64,000 bases of DNA. It comes from Onchidella celtica (taxonomy: Eukaryota > Mollusca > Gastropoda > Systellommatophora > Onchidiidae). The DNA lies in assembly GCA_963931925.1 (NCBI GenBank), contig OZ007574.1, positions 31,133,264-31,197,263 on the forward strand, in the 5' to 3' direction. Positions 23,507 through 35,290 of this stretch are shown one piece after another. Made by a program: the position numbers and the translations under genes. The notes under the pieces are model-generated. The model was not told the DNA's origin, made no database searches, and saw only the letters and a program-made list of their open reading frames with translations. Numbering within the stretch: position 1 is the stretch's first letter; each line of letters starts with the position of its first letter.

Positions 23507-24110
23507 TGTAGCATCTGCGGGCTACCCCTTGCCCTCCCCCGGCTTTGTTGTTGTGCTGGTGGCTGAGCATGTGTCCACTACTTTTTCCATTTTATTGTTG
23601 ACTGTACTCCGTGACCTGACCTTCTTCTCCTAGTGAGTAGTTTTTTCCTCGCCCGCTTGTTGTCAGGTGTTTTGACTCGTTCAGTAAATATTAGTATGTT
23701 CCCGAACATTCGATAACACTGTGGATAAGGATGTTTACGCCAGATTTGGCCTTGAGTGATGTAACCTGATGACGTATTGATGCGTGATTGGTTAGTTTGT
23801 GCGAGGGCAAAGGTAACGTTTATTTCGGGAACTTTCTGTAGGAATGTTTATATATATTAACCTGTGTGAGTGGTTGGGGGGTGAGTAAGTGAGTTTCCTT
23901 TTGTGTGGCGTAGATATTTAGTTTCGCTGGTGTCTTCCTAGTAATTTATTGTTCACTATACAGTTATTAAACTTTAGTATTATTTAATCTATCGTCGGAT
24001 CTCGTGTTTATTTATTTTACAGCTGTAATAGTTTCGTTTTCTAAAGGGTTGTAGTTAGATCAACTAACTCCCCCCTACTATAACGTGCTAGAACAACCTC
24101 AGCTGTTACA
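23507..24110 (+). repeat. 3' LTR (604 bp)
   Basis: Same length and, by eye, the same sequence as the 5' LTR at 17,495-18,098. Ends GTTACA and is followed by the TGCAG target copy. Confidence 0.93.
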
Positions 24111-24115
24111 TGCAG
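24111..24115. repeat. Target site duplication (right), TGCAG
   Basis: Matches 17,490-17,494. Confidence 0.85.
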
Positions 24116-24240
24116 AAACGTTTTTTTTCACTCCTCCCCCCTCACCCGGCCACCATTTTCTGAAAATACGCCAGTATATCGGCCCAAGTGACTCAGCTTT
24201 GGACGAACATTTATATAGACACAAATTTTCACTGATACAC

Positions 24241-24244
<4 letters not shown>

Positions 24245-24284
<40 letters not shown>

Positions 24285-24307
24285 TGATAGATAGATAGTT
24301 AGATAGT

Positions 24308-24403
<96 letters not shown>

Positions 24404-24424
24404 GAGAGATAGAGATATATAAAT

Positions 24425-24455
<31 letters not shown>

Positions 24456-24466
24456 TTGATAGCTAT

Positions 24467-24527
<61 letters not shown>

Positions 24528-24528
24528 C

Positions 24529-24612
<84 letters not shown>
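24245..24612. repeat. (GATA)n microsatellite
   Basis: About 370 bases of GATA with a few GATT, GTTA and GA interruptions at 24,285-24,312 and 24,402-24,465. The Leu-Ser-Ile-Tyr repeat frames on the minus strand are products of the array. Confidence 0.97.
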
Positions 24613-24614
<2 letters not shown>

Positions 24615-25304
24615 CTGAACAGGTTGGTGCATAGGTAATAGACAGACAACTAGATAGTGAAGGGAACATATTGTGGAGCTGATGAATTACCTCTTAAACT
24701 AGTACTCATAGTTACAAGAAATAAAGAGGGATTACGCCGCGACCACGGAACTCTTTCGGTTAAAAAGGATTTTCTTATTATTCGCTTTCAGTTTAAGCGT
24801 GTTCCACTGTATAGTGCCACATACATGTAATTTAATGAACTTCATGTTACCAGTAGTAGAAAAAAAGAAGCATGAAACAAATGCATACCTTTTCCTGGAA
24901 TAAACAATAACAAATCTGCATTGATTGCGGTTTGGCCAGTGTGCACAATATCAGAACTTTCACTATGCCTTTCTTTAGTTTGGAGAAGATATTAATTTGT
25001 TCTCGCTGGTACTAAATGCGGTTTCTCACAAATTATGTTACTTCCAATGGAACACTTTCGAAACGTGAATACCTATAGCTTTCCATAATGTTGATTTGGA
25101 AATATCTGTCTCGTTGTGCCTTGTTAGCTAAAGTTCCCACAGAGCAACTTACTGTTTAGCGTCGAACAGTTTCAGAATGGCATACCGATTAACATACTTG
25201 TCAACAGTGTCAACTTTTTTTTTTCTGTTTTGTTTCAAAACTGTGGTTGAAGTTTCGGGGACCTAGTGCATGTCGTGTTCTTGCGCTTGAGTCAGAAACC
25301 TTCT
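24613..25304. other. No gene recognised
   Basis: AT-rich unique-looking sequence with no supported feature. Confidence 0.35.
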
Positions 25305-25385
25305 TTTAATAATAATAATAATAATGGATGGCATTTATATAGCGCAGATCCATTTAAAATGCTCTGTGCGCTTTACAGAAGCAAC
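25305..25385 (-). mobile_element. Retroposon 3' end, GCGCTATATAAATG(ATT)n type
   Basis: On the minus strand it reads AAAGCGCACAGAG...GCGCTATATAAATG followed by an ATT repeat. The same ending occurs on the plus strand at about 42,475-42,555 and, in part, at 54,253-54,270. This is a common 3' terminus of invertebrate retroposons. Confidence 0.6.
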
Positions 25386-26969
25386 ATGTCAACCACAGTG
25401 CAGAATGGAGCGCCTGCAAAGCGCTCAACACACTACACTGCTTCTTTCTCTCTCCCTGTCTCGCTCACTCGCTCTCCCTCTCTACCTTTCACTATCTCAG
25501 AGCAAATTGTAACGCAGCCTGTTAGGCGCAGTTCACAACTCACAACAGTTCACAACTCACAACTCAAATAATATTTGAATATTTATTAATAATAACATAT
25601 ATTTAATAATAAATAATAAATTTTTTGTTGTTGCTTTTGTGGGCCAAGATCTCAAAAACTGTGTTGTATAGATCCATAAAGAATTTTGTAAACGTGTATA
25701 AACGTCTTTCATTCAAATTGTACATCTTAACTTAGATTGCAAAGAGGACAAGACGCGACATGGTTCTACATCAGAAAGTAATTCTTTCATGGATCTCCAG
25801 GCATAGTAGTAGGAAATTGTCACGGATCGGCATTTTGCATTTCACGTGAGTACTTTTTAGGAGTCAGAATAGATGAAATAAATAATTACAGGTCTTGTAA
25901 AAAAGCTTAAAGTTAATGGTCTCCGACAGTGAATCATTCACATTTGGGCTTTTTTTCCTTTTGGTAAATTTGGAATGCCATTACTATGGAAGTGAGATTA
26001 TAGTTAAAAACTGATAATAGAATATTTTTGTTTAATGGAGGGGAGGGTTGGGTGGGGATATCGATGTAATTCAATACATGGTGACCTGGTGAAAATCATC
26101 AGGACTTCATGTAAGTTTAGTGCAAAATGCCTGATTACATTTATTATAAATGAATTGGAGGGCTCTTTCCAAATGCATACAGTTAAGTTATCACTTCTTT
26201 AACATACAAAGTATTATTTTTTGGTAAGCTCTTGAGGTTAGCTTTTCAATTAAATTTAACCTAGACAATAACATTCAGTTATCATCAAGCATTGACATAA
26301 TTTCCATTAAATATCAGTATCTCTGAAAACTTATGACACTGGCCTGATCCCAAGAGCCCGAAAGTTACGAGGCTTCGAAAATGACAAAGTGACATATTTT
26401 GTGAGTGGCACAATGTGATACGTGGATTATTACAGAAAATGATGTCAGTCGAGCTCCTCGGCCTGCACGGTTGAAAATATCGAAGTTAAAACGAAAAAAA
26501 AAAATCACTTTTGCTAAACATTCAAAATTCTAACCTTGGCCCACAATGATTATCAAAGAATTCGGCACGTCATGTGATCCTCTCTGCAGCATTAATCTTT
26601 CGAAGTAACGGAACCCATGTTCCACCAGGTACGACTGTTGTTCACGCCATAAATCAAGTCCACAACTATGGCACCTAATCAAACACCGCCACAAATCAAT
26701 AACATAGTCTCTGAAATCACTACAATCCTTGACTGCACTGCAAAATTGTAAACTGGTTCACTTCAGAATACAACGCAATCACTGACCACTAAATAACACC
26801 AGCTTGACGTACCACTGACTCAAGCTGAGTAAAACTGGGTAGATCTAGATAGAATTATTGAGGATCTTCTCGTGTGTAAATTAATGTTACACTTCTTCTC
26901 CTAACTGGCAAATCGATTAAGACAGCTGCTAAACTGAATCGGCTGAATATGGCAAAAGGTGATCCCTCT
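25386..26969. other. No gene recognised
   Basis: AT-rich sequence with no coding motif, RNA gene or repeat that I can support. Confidence 0.35.
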
Positions 26970-27965
26970 TTAGGTGCCGGATCTGGAACAGATATCAACA
27001 ATCATGGTTCGCCACTCATTCCTCCGATTGGATGCTCTCAAAAAGCCCTTATTGTCCTGCTTTTTTTCCTGTCGCCCATCTGTTCAAACTCTCTAGATAT
27101 GTTATTCTTTGTCTACCTCTGCTTTTGTTGCCCTCTATTTTTCCAGTTAGAGCAAGGTGTTCAATATCTAGTTTGAGTCGATTCAAGTGTCCCTTGAACT
27201 GCAATTATCTTCTCCTAACTGTTTTTATCAGTGATCGCTCCATGTTGGTGTATTTCAATTTCATCACCATTTCATTCGATTTCCTTTCCTTCCATGAAAT
27301 ATTTAGAAGTCTCCTTATAAACCACATTTCCGTTGCTTCTAACTTGCTTTCCATGTCCTTAGTTAATGTCCAGCATTCATATCTATACAGGAGGGTTGAC
27401 CACACATAGTTCTTCAAAACCCTCGTTTTTGCTGACATTGAGATGTTTCTGTTCTTTAGGATTGAGCTCATTTTATTAAAGCTATCTTTAGCCATTTTTC
27501 TCTTTATTTCTGCTGTACATTCGCCATCGGATGTAACGCTATAGTTTAATCTTCTCACCTTTACCTATGAGTTTACCGCCTTTTTAAATATTGTCATGCA
27601 TTCTGTTTTCTTGGATAACCCCTTACTTTCACTTTCATCAATCAGTCACCACAGTATACAGAAGCAATTGAACGTCTCTTTCTGAACTTGCCATTAAGAC
27701 AGTGTTGTCAGCATATCTAATATTATTAATATTTTCTCCATCTACTTTAAGACCTGGACTTTCTTCTATATTTCTAAGGATTGTTTCACCGCACACGTTG
27801 AAGAGATCCGGTGACATGACGCATCCTTGCCTGACTGCTCTTTTGATGTTTTTATACCCACTGTATTTTCCCTCAATTGGTACCTCAGCAGTCTGATCCC
27901 AGTAGAGATTTCTAATAATTCTTAACTCCTTTCCATCTATGTCTAGTTCTTCGAAAAAGCTGAGA
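26970..27965 (-). mobile_element. LINE fragment: RT palm to C-terminus
   Basis: Minus-strand reading gives KELRIIRNLYWDQTA and RQGCVMSPDLFNV. A degraded active site follows (YADN where the family has YADD), then an in-frame stop, then ISMSAKTRVLKNYVWSTLLY, ESKLEATEMWFIRRLL, GKIEGNKSRGRQRI and a terminal VDICSRSGT with its stop at 26,970-26,972. The order is that of an RTE-like LINE protein. Several stops and frame changes (near 27,560-27,650 and 27,150-27,205) make it a dead copy truncated at its 5' end near 27,965. Confidence 0.8.
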
Positions 27966-27969
27966 TGAT

Positions 27970-28225
27970 AATTCTTCTTCTTCTTCTTCTTTCGTTCACC
28001 AATCTAAATCTGCAGATTTGTTCTTTTAAGAAAATCTACGGTTTTCTGCAGTTCTGACAGAGCACCATAGAGTTTGATATTCAGGTCGGTGGATTGGGGC
28101 CGATACGTATCTCGCGGTACTGAGAAGAGTGTGCAGTTCTGCAATATTATGCTCCGTGTGTTGAGGAGACTGGCTGCACTCACATATGGCAGATGTTCCT
28201 ATTTTAAACTTGGTGAACATATGGT
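27970..28225 (-). mobile_element. Second LINE 3' fragment with (GAA)n tail
   Basis: Minus translation includes FTKFKIGTSAICECSQSPQ and TEHNIAELHTL, a Cys/His-rich C-terminal module found in several LINE families. It is followed by residues ending near 28,010 and a GAA repeat at about 27,974-27,992 as tail. Same orientation as, and directly adjacent to, the preceding LINE, but from a different family. Confidence 0.6.
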
Positions 28226-29768
28226 GATAATGATCTAGACAGTCTAGATTACTGTCCCCTTGCTTGCAGCTGAAACTAAACCAGGATCAACTGCTAGACT
28301 TTTGCTTATTTCCTATGTAGCACATCTATCAGTTTCATAGATGCTTCCTAAGGGAATGTGCAATAAACCGGTGGCAGAGCTGCAGCAGATAATGCTGGAC
28401 AGATCTGGACGAGGCTTCATTCCGTCAACATCTAAGCTACTGGGCATACACTAATCAGCAAGTGTCAAGTTAAAATCCACTCACCTTCTTAAACAACTTT
28501 TACAGCTCTGCATAAATAATAAATGGTCAACTGAATGTAGAAATATGAATATTTATCACGGAAAGTCATTTATTTTGTAGATAAATTCAGGAATATTCCA
28601 GTTATGGAACATTAGACTCTGGTGAAGTCTGTCACATATGGAATGTTGGGAACTAGAGAGTTAACTTGGTAAATCCAACAAAAGAAAAAAAATAAACTAA
28701 AACAAGACAAAACAAATAAACAACAACAAAAGCATGAATTATGCAGTCAATTGTCAAGTTGCTCCGTGAAAATATCCATATTCTACCTTGCACACAGCGA
28801 CTAGTATTTAATTAACACAATTAAGGAAATTATATCTTCTGGTCAACGCTAGAAAGTTGCAATTTTCATATTCATTGTTACTTTTTGATTTGTTTATTGC
28901 AGTTTTGTACATGGTATGCGAGAATCTAGAATGATGAAACATAATAATTAACTACTATAAGTTTCTCTTGTCTATAATTTCATCAGCAACATTACAGAGG
29001 GCCAAATTAGTTATGCACTGTTGGCATTTAAGGGCAATCTTTTCTCTGAGTAACTTGATCTGCCGCCTTCAGCTAGTGAATTTTATTTCTCTCACAACAG
29101 TACTGCAGAGAACCCTATTAAATATGATCTAGTGTACCTCGACAGTATGAAACGATCAGACTGTCCCTCTGTCGAGACACTTCATCATACCTGACGGCAA
29201 GATTAAAAATGTAGGTATACTTTTTTTTTTTTTTCTTTTCATTATTTTTCTCAGCCTCATGACTTTGAATACTGCTGGCAACACAACTCTCTTTACGTAA
29301 GAGATGAATATTTTACTTTTCAGTTGGGCGTCAGCTGTTCTCTTAGGATAGGTTGACTTGACACCAGCCGAAGGACAGCTTTATTCTGTGAGCGGGAGCA
29401 ATCGAATATTTGAATTTTTCGGGGAAATCAAAATGGTAATCAATAATGGTAAACAAAGACGGCCATGTAAGCGGGTTGGGATTGCATGGTCTGTCTTCAA
29501 GGAGTGAATTTCCTCGAAATCTAGATCAGGGATCCCCAAACGGTCTCGTTAAGCTGACCTTGGCTGATCACATTTTGTGCCTTTTGGATGGACGGTTTGG
29601 GAGATTGTCCCGGTTGGACGCGAGGCCTTCACGACATCACTCACTAACTGAAATCACAGCCCTCAAGCAAAGTACCCATTCTACAGAACGGAGCCCGACG
29701 TCGTTGTCCTGGATAAACCTTATTATTTCCCCCTTCCCTTACTTTCCCTCCTTCTCTCTTCCTCCAGT
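28226..29768. other. No gene recognised
   Basis: AT-rich sequence with no supported gene. CAGGGATCCCCAAAC at 29,528 resembles one hAT terminus, but no partner end was found. Confidence 0.35.
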
Positions 29769-29771
29769 CCG

Positions 29772-29774
29772 CAT

Positions 29775-29826
<52 letters not shown>

Positions 29827-29827
29827 C

Positions 29828-29860
<33 letters not shown>

Positions 29861-29862
29861 CA
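29772..29862. repeat. (CT)n microsatellite
   Basis: About 90 bases of CT with occasional TTTCT or CCCT. It lies inside a 228-codon plus frame that has no other sign of coding. Confidence 0.9.
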
Positions 29863-31208
29863 CCCAAGCCCCTGTCTTCCCCTTTCCCACCCCTTCTCTC
29901 TTCCCTAATCCCCGTTCTCTCTCAGAATACCGAGACGGGCCATTCCTTCTTTCACTATATGTCCACAACTTACGCGCGTATAAACACGGTGATTACGGTA
30001 CTACTCACAGAGCTGAGCGGTACTAGCCTTTTTAATTCAATTATGAAGGGGCGTGGTGCGATATTTTTTTTATTGTTTTCATGGATGATACAAGTCGACG
30101 CGCAAGTCGTCGGACGGAATTTGGCGAATTGAACTGTCTCGGTATCCTGTGTCTCGGTCTACAATGACTTAAGGAAGAATCCAGTAAGAGAGGCAGTCAC
30201 CCCAACCCAGTACAAACCTTCACCTGAATGAGTCATGTTCAGCACAAAACTTCCTGCTTTCAAATTTCCTTGTCCACAAATTGATCTTGCGACACAGCTA
30301 GAATATCGCACTATTGTTATTTTGCGCTACAGATTTGACAGTAAATACACATTTAATTTAGGCACGATTCCACAGACATTTAACTCTATTACTGCCAGGG
30401 TGGAATTACTGTGCCCTGCCAGGAGGTTTTGAACCACAAGTGGTATTTTTATAAATTTTGATGTTTGACTCTCAGATTCAGTTGGACAACCTAGCAAAGT
30501 GTACCGATCTGGAAAACTTGACTCCATTGCCCCTGGCATCACAGACTTTGGGAAATTGGCTGACTTAATCCACCAGAGGCAGTAACAGAATTAATGAGAT
30601 CATGAGTGTATCTAAAGCTCCATTTCTTGTCTGCATGGATGAACAAGTATGAATTGGCCAGAATCTGCGAGGAGCAACCAGCAACGCAAAATGCCTGCAT
30701 CTTGGAGAGGCAATCGACGGGTGTAATAAAGAAATAGGACAGATTCACAGCTGTGATGAGGAAGCTTTCTCCCCGTCTATTCATGGATTTCCCACTAACA
30801 AAAAGAAAACAAAATTTTAAGCATTTTGCTTTTCTAATTTTGCATTTTGTAAAAGTAGTCTAAATCCAGTATAAATAGCAAGTGGTTCTTCCCCTGCTAG
30901 ACTGATAAAACGAAAAATGTACTTTCGTGTACTTGTATATTATGGGTTTACTGGTATTCATATGTTACTTATATGATTTACAACATTGAGAAAGAGAGCG
31001 ATGGGATTATTTTTCCCGTGGATCACTAATTATATCGAAGGCCATGAAATGTGTATGATACTTTATTAATTGTTAGCTGTTTCTCAGCGATCTGTGACGA
31101 AATAAGTAAATAAATAAATAGAACGCTTGCACTTTAAACATGAATTTATTCAAAGGTCACAAGGATATATCCAAAAGTGTTGAGCAAGCGCCATGGTATG
31201 AATACTAA

Positions 31209-31239
<31 letters not shown>

Positions 31240-31924
31240 GAACATCCGCACTTTAAAATATGTATTATTCAATATTGTCAAACATGAAACAAGGGATTTC
31301 AATGTTGAGCAAGCGGCATCTCATTAATTCAAAAGTTACTGACCTCAAATGTCCACCATTTAACCCTTTGGAGACGACGGGTATTTTGGATGGTACCCAT
31401 CTAGAAAGGCGGGATTTCACAGGGCAAAATATGATAATGTGTTTACAACAGCAGGAAGATCGTCCATTGATCTCTACAGATTCTTAGATGTTGTGAAACA
31501 CGCATTTTGATTGGCTACAAGACCATGATGCGGTCCCATCACCTTTTTCATTGTAAAATAATTGGACTGATCATTGGTCCTGTCGTCTTCTTAGGGTTAA
31601 TCAGGAAAACATGTTTTTTTTTTATGGCATTATGCAGATTTTGGCATTTTAGACAAACATCTCCAGTTTGGCTTGGAGAATCTCATTCTTTATATATCTA
31701 TTATATATTTCAGTAACTTGCAACCTTTGGCACGAGTAACTGACGTAACTATACATTCTTCAGGCCTTAAATTTGGCAGGAAGGTGGCAATTGAGATAAG
31801 GAAGATGATGGCTATAATTAAAAGTTGTTTACTTCAAGTATGTATTTTTTAAACATAACAATGTTTATTGCTATGTAACATCTGTATTTTTGCATGTTTA
31901 TTTCGTAATAATTATTATATAGTG
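29863..31924. other. No gene recognised; (AAAT)n at about 31,207-31,240
   Basis: No coding family is recognised. Two minus frames at 30,327-30,784 are consecutive and fairly free of stops, but I cannot relate them to any protein. A short AAAT repeat lies at 31,207-31,240. Confidence 0.35.
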
Positions 31925-32028
31925 CCGTGCATGTCATAAAAAGTAACCGTATCAACCGCTCAGTTTGGTGCGTAGTGTTCTGGTGCGCATGGGTTCTGAA
32001 GCAAGCCTGTAGTTTATTATTTTTATTA

Positions 32029-32121
<93 letters not shown>

Positions 32122-32164
32122 CACATGATTGTTTATTCCGGGCAATGCCCGGCAGGCCATCTAG
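31925..32164 (+). mobile_element. Helitron-like 3' end with internal (GA)n
   Basis: CCGGGC at 32,138-32,143 pairs with GCCCGG at 32,147-32,152. Eight bases later comes CTAG (32,161-32,164) followed by T. A GC-rich hairpin shortly before a CTRR end is the hallmark of Helitron 3' termini, which insert between A and T. A pure GA tract (32,033-32,118) sits just inside. The body upstream (31,969-32,000) also occurs at 14,485. The 5' end (TC) is not located, so the left boundary is arbitrary. Confidence 0.5.
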
Positions 32165-33359
32165 TAATCTATATTTCTTTTTTTTTTTTTTGTACTTGAT
32201 TAATGCTAAACAGAAAAGACGGTCAGTTTTTCGTCTGCAGAGGCCATTTCTAGGGGATAATTATTGCTGGCACCGAAGTGAACAGGGCCCTCAGCATTGT
32301 CGTGGCGTCGGGAGCATTGGTGGCGGTAAGCTAAGCATGGTCTTCAGCACCATTCTAGGGGACATTCATCCACTGCATTCGTCTATGTCCACTTTTTTAC
32401 AGAGTAAATTACAATACGTGACGCCCCGGTCATTGCGGGAGCTAACAGTGTGCCAAGTAGTAACGAAATATAATACGTATTACTTCACTTGATAAGACGT
32501 CATTACACCGAAGGTAAGCAACCAAATGTAAGGTCCATTTGCATGGTATGTTTTTCTAGCAAGGGCGTTTCATGTCGACATGGTCATACACAATAGTGCA
32601 GGAAACTAGAAAATCTACCAATTCAAAAGACACCTGGACCAGAGCCGTCTCAACACATGGGCACACTAGGCAGTTGACTAGGGCCCCCGTGCACGCACAT
32701 TTCTGAGTAGTTGCGTTGGGGGGGGGGGGGCGCAGCGTACTGCTTTGCCCAGGGGCCCATAATGTTGAGACGACGCTGCCGTGGACATAAATGTATATTT
32801 GTCAGCATTTGAGTGACCTGGATATTTGCAGCTCCCAGACTAGCCGACACGCATTTCTGATTGTGCAATGAAAAATAATAATGTGAATATAATAAAATTA
32901 TGAAATGGAGTAACAACAATAAAACCAGGAAGCTGGTGACTCAAATATAGCGATTAAAAGGCGAAACCTCGCGAGACGAGGAAAGTGAGTCATTTTTGAA
33001 AGCAAAACCTCATTTTAATATAGAACCTAAGCAAAAGAGAAAAGTCGATCAAGGTACAGAACTACTGTGTTTTGCATATATCTATCTTGACTCCATTAGA
33101 TAAATCAGTTTGGTTGTAATGTTTCTGAACAAACCCTGCTTTTTTTTTTTTTTAGTTTCTCAGAACATGCAAAAAACATGAAACAAGGTTTGCATCTACC
33201 AGGGGCGATAATTATTTTACTTACTTTGCTTTACACTGCGACGTCAGAGAAGTGTCCTCGGTGACATTTCCTGCACAAATGTTTGTTGAATTTTAGGAAT
33301 AAGCTTGTAAATTCAGTAGCCGCTTTGCCCGGAACACGACAGGCTTCATGGAACACAAT
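32165..33359. other. No gene recognised
   Basis: AT-rich sequence with a poly-G run at about 32,718. No supported gene. Confidence 0.35.
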
Positions 33360-33505
33360 CATAGGGGACGGGATCAAGCGCAGATACTCGTATAATATAT
33401 TAAAAGTTCCGTTGTGGCCTTGTTCTGGACCATGGTCATAAGGAACAGGATCAAGCGCTGACACGCTTATATGATTAAAAGTTCATTTGTGGCTTTGTTA
33501 CATTT
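33352..33505. repeat. Two-copy tandem repeat, period about 77 bp
   Basis: TCATA.GG.ACGGGATCAAGCGC and ATTAAAAGTTC occur twice, the shared core GGATCAAGCG starting at 33,371 and 33,448. The copies are diverged by several substitutions and small indels. Confidence 0.65.
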
Positions 33506-34190
33506 TAGTAAAATAGTCCTGATGGACACTGTCATAATGGGCACTGACATTTTTTGGCTTATTTATGAAATTTGCTAGCACACACACAAATACCAATAAA
33601 TTTCTACTGAAGTTTGGCTGCACCTCTTGTGAACAAAGCAAACGAAACCCAGTTTTTCCACTTCAAAAAGGCAACAAAATCCAGCAGTCAATTACCGTGA
33701 ATCCCCGTGAACGAGTACCGGTACTAAAATATAATTCCACTCGACTACTCCCTCCCTCCCTTCGGCTCGTGGCCCGTGTAGTGAAGCCAGTCGTAGAGCG
33801 CGGTGGCCATTTTCTAATTATGGCAAAATAGACAACAGAAATGGCTCGAGTCACAAAAAGGCCAGATGTTAGATGATGGTTAACAACAACAACTAAAAAT
33901 ATGTGTATTACAGGAGCCCTAAGAACACAACTAGTTTAAAAACACGCAAGCCTTTGGCCCCTGGAACGTCAAATGGCACAGACACACAATGAAAGAAAAG
34001 AAAAGAGAGGGGTTATAAAAATGTAAAGTAAAAAAAAATAAAAATGAAGGCTATGATCTGGTAATGCGAATAATTATGCCTACAACTAGTTTTGTTCTAC
34101 TGTTGCCGTTCACTCATCCTCCCTAATTGTGCCCTACTTTCCTCTTGTGTTTTGTCTTTCACCCACACCCTCATGCGTCATTATTCTATT
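33506..34190. other. No gene recognised
   Basis: No supported feature. Confidence 0.3.
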
Positions 34191-34545
34191 GTATTTGTAT
34201 TTCGTATCTGCATACTTCTTTAATCCCATCAATGGGAATTGCCTTTGTGCCATTGCAGCCCAGTTATAACTGGAGCAGGCACGTCGTCGCCACAATACAG
34301 CGCCGGTTGGCTTTCTTTTGGGGGGGGGGGGAGGGGGGGAAGAGATGAGGGAGGGAAGGGGAGGGAATGGTAGGGATGAATTTTATTTAATTTTGCCCGG
34401 GCAGCGGCCTGTTCGGCCCCCTCTTTACAATTTCCAACTGCCAAGGTATCTTTAACGTGCGCAACGTGCACACCGGCTGTCCGAATGTTTTCATCCTTAT
34501 CCGAGAAGACTAGGTACTCGATCACATTCTTCAGCCTGGGGGATG
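34191..34545 (-). mobile_element. SINE family A copy, tRNA head missing
   Basis: Carries TTGCAGCCCAGTTATAACTG, TTTGCCCGGGCAGCGGCCTG, TTTCCAACTGCCAAGGTATC and CCGAGAAGACTAGGTACTCG. These match 8.9, 46.8 and 51.9 kb in order and orientation. A G/A tract separates the first from the remaining blocks. The tRNA-like head seen in the 47.0 and 52.15 kb copies is not recognisable here. Confidence 0.65.
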
Positions 34546-34824
34546 TACTACTCCCACCCACTACCCACACATATACATAATTATATCCTGCATTTCAGTA
34601 GTGCATGGCCGCAGTTAAATGCATGAATTAGCGTGCCTATGTTTTTACGGGTACCCCAGGAAGTAGGATCAATTTGCATTCAAAGGTTTAATTACCCTGT
34701 GATCACGCATCAACAGGCTTTACTGTATGCTTAATGCGCAGCTAGCGATTGAAAGATGGCGGACAATAATGCAGACTACACGTACACAGTGTATGGAAAA
34801 CAGTACTTTCAGGTAAGTTTATCA
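34546..34824. other. No gene recognised
   Basis: No supported feature. Confidence 0.3.
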
Positions 34825-35290
34825 CTAGCAATGGAAAGAAAAATGCTTAACATCAGACTAAGATAAAATTCCCCACGCCGAAATACCCAGACAAACAAAG
34901 CTAACGGACATAGTAAAATACATACTACATCAAAAGTGGAATTTGGCTGGACATGTGGGAAAGATGAATGACAACAGATGGACAAAACGCTGCACTGAAT
35001 GGCAACCACGGACAGGAAAAGAACACGAGGACGACCAGGAAGAAGATGGCAGGATGATATTTAAAAGGAGAGGTGGCGACAACATGGATGAGGAAGATAT
35101 GAAAAGGACACCACTTCAGGCCCAGATGAATCAACACAAAAAACATTGATGCCGAGATGCATAGGGTCATCCACAATACCCAGCTATTAATAGACCAATA
35201 GGCCAGTACACAGTGTACAGTGGTGCGCACCGAGATTTTTTCGGGAAGTGATGATGACATGCCCTCATGTGTTTTTGGCAATAAATGATC
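34825..35290 (+). mobile_element. LINE 3' fragment, frameshifted
   Basis: Plus translation gives ERKMLNIRLR, a stop, then IPRQTKLTDIVKYILHQKWN, LAGHVGKMNDNRWTKRCTEW and QPRTGK, then in another frame RTRGRPGRRWQDD. This is the conserved C-terminus of a LINE protein (W-AGHV-R-M, then RGRP-RRW-DD). The 3' untranslated part from about 35,125 matches 15,850-16,045. The copy is 5'-truncated and inactive. Confidence 0.75.

Larger units (their letters stand above)
17490..24115 (+). mobile_element. Ty3/gypsy LTR retrotransposon with integrase before RT (Gmr1-like)
   Basis: A complete insertion: TGCAG target duplication (17,490-17,494 and 24,111-24,115), two 604-bp LTRs, a primer binding site, two long open frames and a purine-rich tract. 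Protein order is gag, two zinc knuckles, aspartic protease, integrase, RT and RNase H. Ordinary Ty3/gypsy elements place integrase last. Integrase before RT is known for Ty1/copia and, within Ty3/gypsy, for the Gmr1 group. There is no env-like frame. The LTRs look identical by eye over their full length, which implies a recent insertion, yet the pol frame is broken at the third integrase catalytic residue. Neighbouring DNA is unrelated, with GATA repeats starting 130 bases downstream. Confidence 0.93.

Noticed and set aside
29528..29560. hAT terminus CAGGGATCCCCAAAC
   Set aside because: No complementary end or 8-bp duplication could be found downstream.
29446..30132. 228-codon plus-strand frame with a hydrophobic C-terminus
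   Set aside because: It is held open by a CT microsatellite that yields only Leu/Ser, and nothing on either side resembles a domain or has splice or start support.
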